Source: Anaerococcus vaginalis ATCC 51170 (GTDB lineage: Bacteria > Bacillota > Clostridia > Tissierellales > Peptoniphilaceae). Taken from it: a stretch of DNA of 64,000 nt. Below are positions 27,211-35,063 of this stretch, piece after piece. The DNA is taken from assembly GCF_000163295.1 (NCBI RefSeq), contig NZ_GG700527.1, positions 1,121,454-1,185,453 of the forward strand, given 5' to 3'. How positions within the stretch are numbered: position 1 is the stretch's first letter; every line of letters starts with the position of its first letter. A model generated the notes under the pieces. It did not search any database and was not told the DNA's origin. It worked only from the letters and a program-made list of their open reading frames with translations. The translations under genes and the position numbers were made by a program.

Positions 27211-29007
27211 TTATTTTATTTCAAAAACTACAGCCTCATATTCCCAAAGCTCTAGCTCAAGATTTTCCCCCTTATTAATTTTTATATTTTCTCTTTTATA
27301 TTTATCTCCACCATATTTTTCAGAAAGACTATTAATTTTCTCAACAAAAATTAAATTTTCATCATAAAAAATCGGATAAGATTTTTTGTAAGTATTAGTC
27401 ATATTTAATACTACCAAAAATCTTTTATCATCTGCAAGTCTTTCGTAGGCAAAAACAGAATTTATATTGTCATCAACAACTTTCCACAAAAATCCTTTTT
27501 CATCAAAATCATTTTTGTAAAAACTTGGATTGTCCTTGTAAAGATAATTTAAATCTTTTACAAAATTTTTAAAATCTGAATGTATTGGGAATTTTAAAAT
27601 ATCCCAATTTAAAGATTCATTTTCATTCCATTCATCAAAAGTTGCAAATTCATTGCCCATAAAATTTAATTTTTTGCCAGGATGAGTCATTTGATAAGTA
27701 TTTAATAATTTTAATTGTTTAAACCTATCTTCATAAAAACCGTTCATTTTATTTATCATAGGCTTTTTAAGATGAACTACCTCGTCATGGCTTAAAGGCA
27801 AAAGAAAATTTTCTCTGTAAAAATAAAACATAGAAAAATTAATTTTTCCTTGATATATATGTCTGTTTATTGAATCAACTTCAAAATATTTGCAAGTATC
27901 ATTCATCCATCCCAAATCCCACTTGTAATCAAAACCAAGACTATCTTGTGAATTTTTTTCTGTTACAAATTCATAAGATGATGAATCTTCTGCAATTTTC
28001 ATGAAATTTGGATAATCTTTTGAAAGATCTCTGTTTAATTCTTTTAAAAATTTAATATTATTAGGATTTACTCCCCTATTTTTATTTCCATCATAATAAA
28101 TCATATTAGAAACTGCATCAATTCTTATTCCATCGAAATGACAATTTTCTATCCAAAAATTAATAGCAGATTTCATAAAACTTCTCACATGGCCTTTGGA
28201 ATAATCAAAATTCAAACTTCCCCATTCAGAATATTGCAAATCTTTATAATCAGATTCGTAAAGACTAGTTCCATCAAAATATTTAAGGGCATAATAATCT
28301 TTAGCAAAATGAACAATTACAAAATCAAAAATTACTCCAATATCATTTTGGTGGCAAATATCTACAAATTTTTGCAAATCTTTTATAGAACCATATCTTG
28401 ATGACATAGCAAAAAATCCTGAAACTTGATAGCCCCAAGAAGGATAATAAGGGTGTTCTGTAATTGGCATAAGTTCTATGTGAGTGTAGCCCATATCTTT
28501 TACATAAGAAATTAATTTATCAACTATATCCAAAATATTTGGCATAGAATTATACCTTAACCAGCTTCCAGGATGAATTTCATAAATATTTACTGGTTTA
28601 TCAAAATTTTTTTCTCTTTTTTCCATCCATTTTTTATCAGAAAAATCATAAGATGTATCAATAATTTTTGTAGCAAATTCTGGAGACATATCAAAATATT
28701 TTCCATAAGGGTCAAATTTTTCAAATCTACTTCCTTGACTTTCTATAACATATTTGTAATAATCGCCCTCTTTTGCTTTTATAAATTTATAAAAATATCC
28801 ATACTTTTCATTTTTAAACATAGGAATTTCTTGCCAGTTTGAAAAATCCCCTTTGATTAAAACCCTATCAGCCTTTGGAGCATACAATCTAAAAACATAT
28901 CCATCATCTTTTTTTATTGATCCAAAAATTTTATGACCCAACTTGGAATCGCCATTTAAGTAGGATTCTATTTTTTTATAATCTACATCAAGTAACTTAA
29001 CTTCCAT
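27211..29007 (-). CDS. glgB: 1,4-alpha-glucan branching enzyme (GH13)
   Basis: A 598-residue GH13 protein from the ATG at 29007 (GAGGAA upstream; an in-frame TTG lies four codons earlier). Residues 25-115 are a CBM48-like domain (FRLYAPKADRVLIKGDFSNW). The barrel contains the nucleophile Asp in FDGIRIDAVSNMIYYD, the acid/base Glu in KIAEDSSSY and the HDE motif in PLSHDEVVHLKKP. The MNGFYEDRFKQLKLL region fits branching enzymes. It forms alpha-1,6 branches in glycogen. No glgC, glgA or glgP is adjacent, which is unusual. It begins 1 base after the udk stop. Confidence 0.92.
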   Translation of the reverse strand: MEVKLLDVDYKKIESYLNGDSKLGHKIFGSIKKDDGYVFRLYAPKADRVLIKGDFSNWQEIPMFKNEKYGYFYKFIKAKEGDYYKYVIESQGSRFEKFDPYGKYFDMSPEFATKIIDTSYDFSDKKWMEKREKNFDKPVNIYEIHPGSWLRYNSMPNILDIVDKLISYVKDMGYTHIELMPITEHPYYPSWGYQVSGFFAMSSRYGSIKDLQKFVDICHQNDIGVIFDFVIVHFAKDYYALKYFDGTSLYESDYKDLQYSEWGSLNFDYSKGHVRSFMKSAINFWIENCHFDGIRIDAVSNMIYYDGNKNRGVNPNNIKFLKELNRDLSKDYPNFMKIAEDSSSYEFVTEKNSQDSLGFDYKWDLGWMNDTCKYFEVDSINRHIYQGKINFSMFYFYRENFLLPLSHDEVVHLKKPMINKMNGFYEDRFKQLKLLNTYQMTHPGKKLNFMGNEFATFDEWNENESLNWDILKFPIHSDFKNFVKDLNYLYKDNPSFYKNDFDEKGFLWKVVDDNINSVFAYERLADDKRFLVVLNMTNTYKKSYPIFYDENLIFVEKINSLSEKYGGDKYKRENIKINKGENLELELWEYEAVVFEIK

Positions 29008-29008
29008 T

Positions 29009-29623
29009 TTATTCCTCAATCAAATCTTCGATATGTTTAATTAAAATATCTATTCCTCTAGTATTTTTTGCTCCTCTTGGAATTATTATATCTGCATATT
29101 TTTTTGTTGGCTCAACATATTTTTCGTGCATTGGCTTTACTTGTTTTATATATTGAGTCAAAACCGATTCCAAACTCCTAGATCTTTCTTTAGTATCTCT
29201 TAAAATTCTTCTTTGAAGTCTTACGTCACTATCCGCATCAATAAAAACGCAAGTATCCAAAATATTTCTTATTCTCTCATCATACAAAACCAAAATTCCT
29301 TCAATAAGAATTATTTTTTTTGGAACTACATGAATAGTTTCTTTGCTTCTAGTATGAATATTATAATCGTAGGTTGGCATATCAATTTCTTTTCCAGCCT
29401 TTAAATCCAAAAGATCCCTCAAAAACATTTCATTATCAAAAGATTCCGGTTTATCATAATTTAATTTTTCCCTATCTTCAAAACTAAGATCATCATGTGA
29501 TTTATAATAATTGTCATGTCCAATTACATACAAATCTTTAGAAAAATAATTTTTTATATATTCAACAATAGAAGATTTTCCACTAGCAGATCCGCCTGCT
29601 ATCGCTATAATTTTTGTATCCAT
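29009..29623 (-). CDS. udk: Uridine kinase
   Basis: A 204-residue P-loop kinase with Walker A GGSASGKSS (10-18), GHDNYYKSHDDLSFEDREKLNYDKPESFD, the YDYNIHTRS substrate segment and IDADSDVRLQRRILRD. It phosphorylates uridine and cytidine for pyrimidine salvage. It follows the 2-hydroxyacid dehydrogenase by 2 bases and runs into glgB (TAAAATG), so it is within an operon. Length and motifs are normal. Confidence 0.95.
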   Translation of the reverse strand: MDTKIIAIAGGSASGKSSIVEYIKNYFSKDLYVIGHDNYYKSHDDLSFEDREKLNYDKPESFDNEMFLRDLLDLKAGKEIDMPTYDYNIHTRSKETIHVVPKKIILIEGILVLYDERIRNILDTCVFIDADSDVRLQRRILRDTKERSRSLESVLTQYIKQVKPMHEKYVEPTKKYADIIIPRGAKNTRGIDILIKHIEDLIEE

Positions 29624-29625
29624 AA

Positions 29626-30570
29626 TTAACTTACTTTATTTACGATTTTGCCATCAAGAAACTTATATAAATTATCAAAAACAATTTCGCATCTAATATC
29701 CATAGCTTCTTGAGTTAAAAATCCTACATGATTTGTAAGCACTGTGTTTTTTGCATTTCTAAGAGGATAATTTTTATCAATCGGAGGTTCCATATCAAAA
29801 ACATCAATGCCAGCTCTTAACTTGTCTTCATTTAATAATTTTGCCAAATAATCATTGTCAACAATCGGTCCCCTTGCACAATTTATCAAAATCGCCTTAT
29901 CTTTCATAAGATCAAGCTCATTTTGTCCAATAAAACCACAAGTTTCTTTGTTTTGAGGAAGATGAATTGTAACAATATCAGAATTTTTCAAAAGCTCATC
30001 AAGGCTAACATACTTTGCACCAAGATTTTTCACTTCATCTTTTTCACTTCGACTATATGCCAAAATATTTGCACCAAAAGCCTTAAATAATTCAATAACT
30101 CTTATTCCAATTTTTCCTGTGCCAACAACTCCAACAGTTTTTCCTTTTATAATTTGACCAATGACCTTAAAAGATTCATCTTCATACATATTTTTTCTGT
30201 TTTCATTAAATTTTCTCATAAGAGAAATTGTAAGACCAATCACAAGCTCAGCAACAGAATCATCAGAATATCCGCTGGCATTTTCTACAATAATATTTTT
30301 TTCATTGCAAGCTTCAATATCAACATGATTAAAGCCAGTAAATGCTACATCAATTAATTTTAAATTTGTATTTTCAATTACATTTTTTGAAAATTTATTA
30401 TTTGTAATTATAGCCACATCGCTGTCTTTTAATCTTTCAATTATTTTTTCATCATCAGATGCGCTTTTTTTGAAATATTGAAATTCATGACCAAGTTTTT
30501 CTATTTTTTCCTTATGACTTTCAATTATTTTATCATCAACGAGCAAAGGATCTATTAAAGAAATCTTCAT
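29626..30570 (-). CDS. D-isomer-specific 2-hydroxyacid dehydrogenase
   Basis: A 314-residue NAD-dependent enzyme. The nucleotide motif is VGVVGTGKIG (146-155), and the catalytic triad is Arg233 (NCARGPIVD), Glu261 (FDMEPP) and His281 (TNHVGF). Family members include D-lactate dehydrogenase, hydroxypyruvate/glyoxylate reductase and related enzymes. The substrate cannot be assigned from sequence, though the FTGFNHVD segment fits the hydroxypyruvate-reductase-like branch. It is the first gene of the operon with udk, glgB, an unknown gene and apbE, divergent from a VOC-fold gene. Confidence 0.88.
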   Translation of the reverse strand: MKISLIDPLLVDDKIIESHKEKIEKLGHEFQYFKKSASDDEKIIERLKDSDVAIITNNKFSKNVIENTNLKLIDVAFTGFNHVDIEACNEKNIIVENASGYSDDSVAELVIGLTISLMRKFNENRKNMYEDESFKVIGQIIKGKTVGVVGTGKIGIRVIELFKAFGANILAYSRSEKDEVKNLGAKYVSLDELLKNSDIVTIHLPQNKETCGFIGQNELDLMKDKAILINCARGPIVDNDYLAKLLNEDKLRAGIDVFDMEPPIDKNYPLRNAKNTVLTNHVGFLTQEAMDIRCEIVFDNLYKFLDGKIVNKVS

Positions 30571-30658
30571 TTACGCCCCCTTTATATTTTATTAATAATT
30601 TTTTATCTTGATATTATTATACTATTATGTTAAATTTAATTAAAGAAAGGAATTTAAT

Positions 30659-31057
30659 ATGGCAGTTGGTATATCATTTAAAAATGGAAAATGCTTGGAG
30701 GCTATTGAATATTATTGCGATATGTTTGACCTTGATCTACCCGAAAAAATAATCAGATATTCTGACTTTGAACAGTATAACTTTCCCGAAGAAATCCGAG
30801 ATCGAATTTATAATTCAAAATTAGAAATTTATGGAAATAATGTATATTTATTTGACACAACTGATGATAAGCATTGGACAAGTGGAAATAATGGAAGGGT
30901 TGTTATTGAAACAAACAGCGAAAATTTATATAAGGCTTATTCAAAACTTGAAAAGGAATCAAAGGTATTAATGCAACCCCAAACAATTAATAAGAAATTA
31001 TTTACAACCTTGATTGATAAATACAAGGTATTTTGGCAAATTATTGCTACAATTTAA
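30659..31057 (+). CDS. VOC-superfamily (PhnB/glyoxalase-like) protein
   Basis: A 132-residue single-domain protein with the beta-alpha-beta-beta-beta pattern of PhnB-like VOC proteins: GISFKNGKCLEAIEYYCDMF at the start, then NNVYLFDTTDD and GRVVIETNSENLYKAYSKL, ending KYKVFWQI. The function of such stand-alone PhnB-like proteins is usually unknown. AAAGG lies before the ATG. It is monocistronic and ends at a terminator shared with tadA. Confidence 0.8.
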   Translation: MAVGISFKNGKCLEAIEYYCDMFDLDLPEKIIRYSDFEQYNFPEEIRDRIYNSKLEIYGNNVYLFDTTDDKHWTSGNNGRVVIETNSENLYKAYSKLEKESKVLMQPQTINKKLFTTLIDKYKVFWQIIATI

Positions 31058-31070
31058 TTTATTTTAAAAA

Positions 31071-31098
31071 AGATTCTTACCCTTATTGGCAAGAATCT
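31071..31098. terminator. Bidirectional terminator overlapping the tadA 3' end
   Basis: Stem AGATTCTT/AAGAATCT with inner pairing, A-tract on the left and TTTTTT on the right. On the minus strand the tadA stop codon (31083-31085) lies inside the hairpin. Confidence 0.88.
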
Positions 31099-31556
31099 TT
31101 TTTCTTTTTATTTCTCAATTTTTTAAAAAAATTTTGCAAAAGCTCTAGGCTTTCTTCTTTCATCAAACCAAATTCTGCATCTAAATAATGCAGTTGGCTT
31201 CTGTCTCCTGTAATATTTGTGTTTGAACCGCAAGCTCCTCTTTTTACATCGGCAAGACCTATAACTAATCTTTTTATTCTTGAATTTATTATTGCTCCAG
31301 CACACATGGAACAAGGCTCCATTGTTACATACATTGTGCAATCTTCTAATCTAAAATCTCCAACATACTTACTCGCCTTATCAATCGCAAGAATTTCTGC
31401 GTGTTTCAATGCAGATTTTCCTTTGTATGTATAGTTGTGACTTCTTGCAATTATTTTTTCATCTTTTACAATCACACAACCAATCGGAACTTCGTCTTCT
31501 AATCTTGCAAGCTTTGCCTCATTTATGGCTTCTTTCATATAAAAAATATCATCCAT
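31083..31556 (-). CDS. tadA: tRNA-specific adenosine deaminase
   Basis: A 157-residue zinc deaminase. HAE at residues 52-54 gives the zinc histidine and catalytic glutamate, and PCSMC at 81-85 gives the zinc cysteines (MEPCSMCAGAI). TadA converts A34 to inosine in tRNA-Arg(ACG), and that tRNA is present in this window at 62268-62344. The C-terminal LQNFFKKLR tail is typical. A tRNA-Arg(CCT) gene lies upstream on the same strand. Length is normal. Confidence 0.94.
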   Translation of the reverse strand: MDDIFYMKEAINEAKLARLEDEVPIGCVIVKDEKIIARSHNYTYKGKSALKHAEILAIDKASKYVGDFRLEDCTMYVTMEPCSMCAGAIINSRIKRLVIGLADVKRGACGSNTNITGDRSQLHYLDAEFGLMKEESLELLQNFFKKLRNKKKKDSCQ

Positions 31557-31649
31557 TTATTTCTCCACGATTTTAAAATATTTTAAAGTTTTATTCAACA
31601 AAAAAAGCTATCGCTCATTTTTTTAAAATTTGCAATAGCTAAAAATATT

Positions 31650-31726
31650 TGGCGTCCTGAAGAGGATTCGAACCTCCGACACCCGCCTTAGGAGGGCGGT
31701 GCTCTATCCAGCTGAGCTACCAGGAC
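31650..31726 (-). tRNA. tRNA-Arg (anticodon CCT)
   Basis: Cloverleaf on the minus strand: acceptor GTCCTGG/CAGGAC, anticodon loop CTCCTAA, T-loop TTCGAAT, and CCA encoded. It is isolated from the main tRNA array, between dacA and tadA. Confidence 0.95.
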
Positions 31727-31772
31727 CTACCTCAATAGTATAGCAGAAAAGATAGAAAAAGTAAAACTTTTT

Positions 31773-32996
31773 CTATCTGGCTATAATGCATTCTACCAAA
31801 AAATTACAAGCATCTGATACTGTTCTTTTTACTCTAGTAAAGTTAGATGCCTTTTGTTGATCTTTTTTGCTTATCAAATTAACTTCGTATTCTTTGTCCT
31901 TATATTTTATGTAAGCCTTGCCGAGTTTTTCATTTTTTTTGATTGGTGCTTTTATGTCTTTATTAATTTTAATTTTCACACTTGGCATTGCTTTGTCTTT
32001 AATTATAAAGCCAACTGTTTTTTCTGGATATAATTCTACATATCCTTCTTTTACAGAATTAACTTTTATTGAATCGCTAGGTAAATCTTTATCTGTAAGT
32101 TTTTTATAATTAAAATATCTTGAAACGTAATAGATTAAATCGGTCATAGCTGAATTTCTAAATTCATTTTCTTCAGCTCCCATCACAATTCCTATTGCCC
32201 TAAATTCATTTTTTGGATCAAATTTATTCATATCGATGGTTGTTGTAAGACAATGACCTGCTTCTTCTGTTGTTCCTGTTTTTAATCCATCAACTCCTTT
32301 TATTTCATCCCTAAGTGGAATGGTTGATTTTTTATGAATATCTTTTTTGTCATCATCAATGCCATTTATTTTTGAATATTCTAAAATATCTGGATACTTG
32401 TCAACAATTATTCTTGTAAGTTCGAATAAATCTTTTGCAGATGATGAATTTTGTTTATCATCTTCCGTATTTATTCCTGATGCATTGTAATATTTTTGAC
32501 TTTTCAAATTTAATTCTTGGGCTTTTTTATTCATTTCATTGGCAAAATTAGCTTCACTTCCTGAAATTGTACTTGCCAAAAGATTTGCACAATCATTGCC
32601 ACTAACTACCATAAGACCTGTAAGCAATTCTTTTATTGTGTATTGTTCGCCTTCTTTAATTCCCATTGCAGAATATTCTGGCCCTGTTAAGTCTTCAGCT
32701 TCCTTAGTCCCCTTAACTTTTGTATCAAAAGAAATTTTTCCACTTTCGATTGCATCTCTTGCAAGCAAAAATGTCATAAGCTTACTCATTGATGCTATTG
32801 GATAAGTTTGATCTGCATTTTTTTGATAAAAAATATCTCCACTTTCTTGATTTCCAATCAAGTACGCCTTTACAAATTTATCAGCACCAACAATATTATC
32901 TCCTTCTTTTGCTACCGTATCATCAGCAAAAGTTTTGATTGGAGAAAATATAAACAAAAACGCCAATAAAAATGCTATAATTTTTTTCCTTTTCAT
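31773..32996 (-). CDS. dacA: D-alanyl-D-alanine carboxypeptidase (PBP5/DacA type)
   Basis: A 407-residue exported penicillin-binding protein: signal peptide about 1-24 (ending KTFA), SxxK motif SMSK at 69-72, SGN at 132-134 and KTG at 239-241. A C-terminal beta domain and an amphipathic tail follow. It trims the terminal D-Ala from peptidoglycan stem peptides. The stop of the ANT(6)-like gene lies 8 bases upstream, with AGGGGG between, so both are co-transcribed. Motif spacing is normal. Confidence 0.95.
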   Translation of the reverse strand: MKRKKIIAFLLAFLFIFSPIKTFADDTVAKEGDNIVGADKFVKAYLIGNQESGDIFYQKNADQTYPIASMSKLMTFLLARDAIESGKISFDTKVKGTKEAEDLTGPEYSAMGIKEGEQYTIKELLTGLMVVSGNDCANLLASTISGSEANFANEMNKKAQELNLKSQKYYNASGINTEDDKQNSSSAKDLFELTRIIVDKYPDILEYSKINGIDDDKKDIHKKSTIPLRDEIKGVDGLKTGTTEEAGHCLTTTIDMNKFDPKNEFRAIGIVMGAEENEFRNSAMTDLIYYVSRYFNYKKLTDKDLPSDSIKVNSVKEGYVELYPEKTVGFIIKDKAMPSVKIKINKDIKAPIKKNEKLGKAYIKYKDKEYEVNLISKKDQQKASNFTRVKRTVSDACNFLVECIIAR

Positions 32997-33004
32997 TCAT
33001 CCCC

Positions 33005-33838
33005 CTAAACTTGTAGCGATTCCATTTTTTTATAATTTTTTCTCAAAAGCTTTAGTGTATAAACATCATCTTTTTTTGGATAAGAAAAATCAAATTTTTC
33101 AGAAAGTTGCATACCAATTTTTCTAAACAATTGGCAAGCTGCAAAAATTGCCCCATAAATTTCAGTAATATCATTTGTTTTAAAGGTCAATAACAATTCT
33201 TCCTTAATATCAGCTTCCAAAGTATGAATTAAATTTTGTCCATACTCCCCAGCATCTTTGCCCTTATTAAATTTGTCAATTATATACCAATTTAATAATT
33301 TATATAGATAATCCCTTACACTTTGCATTCTATAGCCTGCGCTAATAAGATCTCTTGACATAAGATTAAAAGAAACATCCAAACAGCTTGAAAAAAAGTT
33401 CTTACAACACTCATCAAATTCAAATTCACGAGCAAGACTATAAACAATATTTTTCTCACCAATTTCTTCTTCTAAATTCATTTCATCACAAATAAATTCA
33501 ATACTTCCCGGACACAATTTTATAAAATCATTTGCCTTATCTTCCAAAATTAAATTTATGGAAATTTTTGTAGAATCATTAGTATAAAGTTCGAACTTTG
33601 TAAATTGTTGATTTTTTTTATCAAGCTCAAAAGAATCTTTTCTTTTATTAATCATTGCATAATCATCAAAAATATTTTCCAAATCCTCTTTGATTTTTGA
33701 AATAATAATATCACTCAAAACAAGATAAATATTTGCAAAATATTCATTATTATTATCTTCCTTTACAAAAAAAATCGCCTTGACTTTTTCATTAGATTTG
33801 GAATAATCTTTTAATTTTTCTATAATATAACTTTTCAT
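33005..33838 (-). CDS. Aminoglycoside 6-adenylyltransferase-like protein, probably catalytically degenerate
   Basis: A 277-residue soluble protein from the ATG at 33838 (a TTG at 33865 is also possible). The C-terminal half (WYIIDKFNKGKDAGEYGQNL, then LLTFKTNDITEIYGAIFAACQLFRKIG and FDFSYPKKDD) follows the pattern of ANT(6)/AadK streptomycin adenylyltransferases. The N-terminal nucleotidyltransferase part lacks the expected GSR and DxD motifs: AIFFVKEDNNNEYF stands where LNGSR would be. So it is likely not an active resistance enzyme. Family assignment is moderate. It sits between a Nudix hydrolase and dacA. Confidence 0.6.
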   Translation of the reverse strand: MKSYIIEKLKDYSKSNEKVKAIFFVKEDNNNEYFANIYLVLSDIIISKIKEDLENIFDDYAMINKRKDSFELDKKNQQFTKFELYTNDSTKISINLILEDKANDFIKLCPGSIEFICDEMNLEEEIGEKNIVYSLAREFEFDECCKNFFSSCLDVSFNLMSRDLISAGYRMQSVRDYLYKLLNWYIIDKFNKGKDAGEYGQNLIHTLEADIKEELLLTFKTNDITEIYGAIFAACQLFRKIGMQLSEKFDFSYPKKDDVYTLKLLRKNYKKMESLQV

Positions 33839-33916
33839 AACCACATCTTTCTTTCTTACAAACAATTCTCCTATAAACTAATTTTACCACAAATTATAAA
33901 TCTTTATAAGAAATAA

Positions 33917-34495
33917 TTATTTATAAAATTTTAAAAAATCTTTCAAAACATTTGCAGTCATTCCCCATATAACAGGTTTTGTATTATAAAAATAAAAAGT
34001 ATGGTATCTTTGCCAAAAATTATAATTTTTCCCATTAGGAATTTTTTCAAAAGGAAAATCATCTGGCAAATCCATTTTGAGTTTTGCAGTATATTTTTCT
34101 GGAGGATTTTTTTTCAAATAATCAATAGAAACCGTAAAAATAGAATCAACTTCCATATTATAAGAAATATTTTCAAAATTTTTATTAATTCTTCCATAAT
34201 AAGCTTTGATTAGCCTATTTGAAGAAGACAAAATCATAGAAGAATAACCAATCAAAGAAATATCTTTTTCGTCCAAATTTAATTCTTCCCTGCATTCCCT
34301 AATGGCAGCCATCTCAAATTTTTCGCCTTCATTTACTCCACCACCAGGAAAAGAAACTTCGCCAGCTTGAGAAATGAGATTGCTCCTAACTTCAAATAAA
34401 ATATGGTCTTTCCCATCAATATTAATTATAGGAATAAAAACAGCATATTTAGATAATTTTTTATAAAATTCATCATCAACTTGTAAATTTTTCAT
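33917..34495 (-). CDS. Nudix hydrolase, CoA pyrophosphatase-like
   Basis: A 192-residue Nudix protein. The box is GGGVNEGEKFEMAAIRECREELNL, fitting Gx5Ex7REUxEExGU. Immediately before it, LFEVRSNLISQAGEVSFPGGG resembles the NudL/YeaB UPF0035 signature that marks CoA pyrophosphatases. Likely activity is cleavage of CoA to 4'-phosphopantetheine and 3',5'-ADP; this is inferred from the signature. It is divergent from mscL and 51 bases upstream of the ANT(6)-like gene. Confidence 0.86.
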   Translation of the reverse strand: MKNLQVDDEFYKKLSKYAVFIPIINIDGKDHILFEVRSNLISQAGEVSFPGGGVNEGEKFEMAAIRECREELNLDEKDISLIGYSSMILSSSNRLIKAYYGRINKNFENISYNMEVDSIFTVSIDYLKKNPPEKYTAKLKMDLPDDFPFEKIPNGKNYNFWQRYHTFYFYNTKPVIWGMTANVLKDFLKFYK

Positions 34496-34602
34496 AAATT
34501 TTTTCTCCTTATAATCACTATACTATTTTTAAAATATTTTCTATCCTACACATTTATAAAAATTTGGGTATAATGAAAACAAATAAGAAATAAGGAGATA
34601 TT

Positions 34603-35010
34603 ATGTGGAAAGAATTTAAAGAATTTATTTCAAAGGGAAATGTAGTTGACTTGGCAATAGGTCTTATCATGGGATCTGCTTTCACTGCGATTGTAACTGC
34701 AGTTGTAGATGGAATTTTGATGCCAATTATTTCAGGACTTACAGCAGGAGTTGATTACGAAGATTTGGCAGTTAATTTTTTTGGAGCAAAATTACAAATA
34801 GGTAGCGTTATTAATGCAATTATTACATTTTTAATTATTTCATTATTCCTATTTTTAATTGTAAAAGCATTGAACAAGGCAAAAAAAGAAGAAGTTGTAG
34901 AAGCTACAACAAAAATTTGCCCTCATTGTAAAACAGAAATTAATATAGAAGCAACAAGATGTCCAAATTGTACATCAAAACTTGAAGGCTTTTCTGAAGA
35001 AATTAAATAA
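34603..35010 (+). CDS. mscL: Large-conductance mechanosensitive channel with C-terminal zinc ribbon
   Basis: A 135-residue membrane protein. Residues 1-95 match MscL: the amphipathic N-terminus WKEFKEFISKGNVVDLAIGLIMG with TM1 at about 15-45, a short loop and TM2 at about 68-90. The usual cytoplasmic helix is replaced or extended by a CPHC-x10-CPNC zinc ribbon (Cys106, 109, 120, 123). MscL opens under membrane tension to release solutes in hypo-osmotic shock. A TATAAT at 34569-34574 and AAGGAG precede the ATG. Confidence 0.95.
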   Translation: MWKEFKEFISKGNVVDLAIGLIMGSAFTAIVTAVVDGILMPIISGLTAGVDYEDLAVNFFGAKLQIGSVINAIITFLIISLFLFLIVKALNKAKKEEVVEATTKICPHCKTEINIEATRCPNCTSKLEGFSEEIK

Positions 35011-35026
35011 TTTTTTTTAAAAAATA

Positions 35027-35048
35027 AAGCAGGCATAAGAGCCTGCTT
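35027..35048. terminator. Terminator between convergent mscL and topA
   Basis: Stem AAGCAGGC/GCCTGCTT with a 6-base loop. It is preceded by an A-rich run and followed by TTTTATAT. Confidence 0.85.
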
Positions 35049-35063
35049 TTTATATACAAAATT

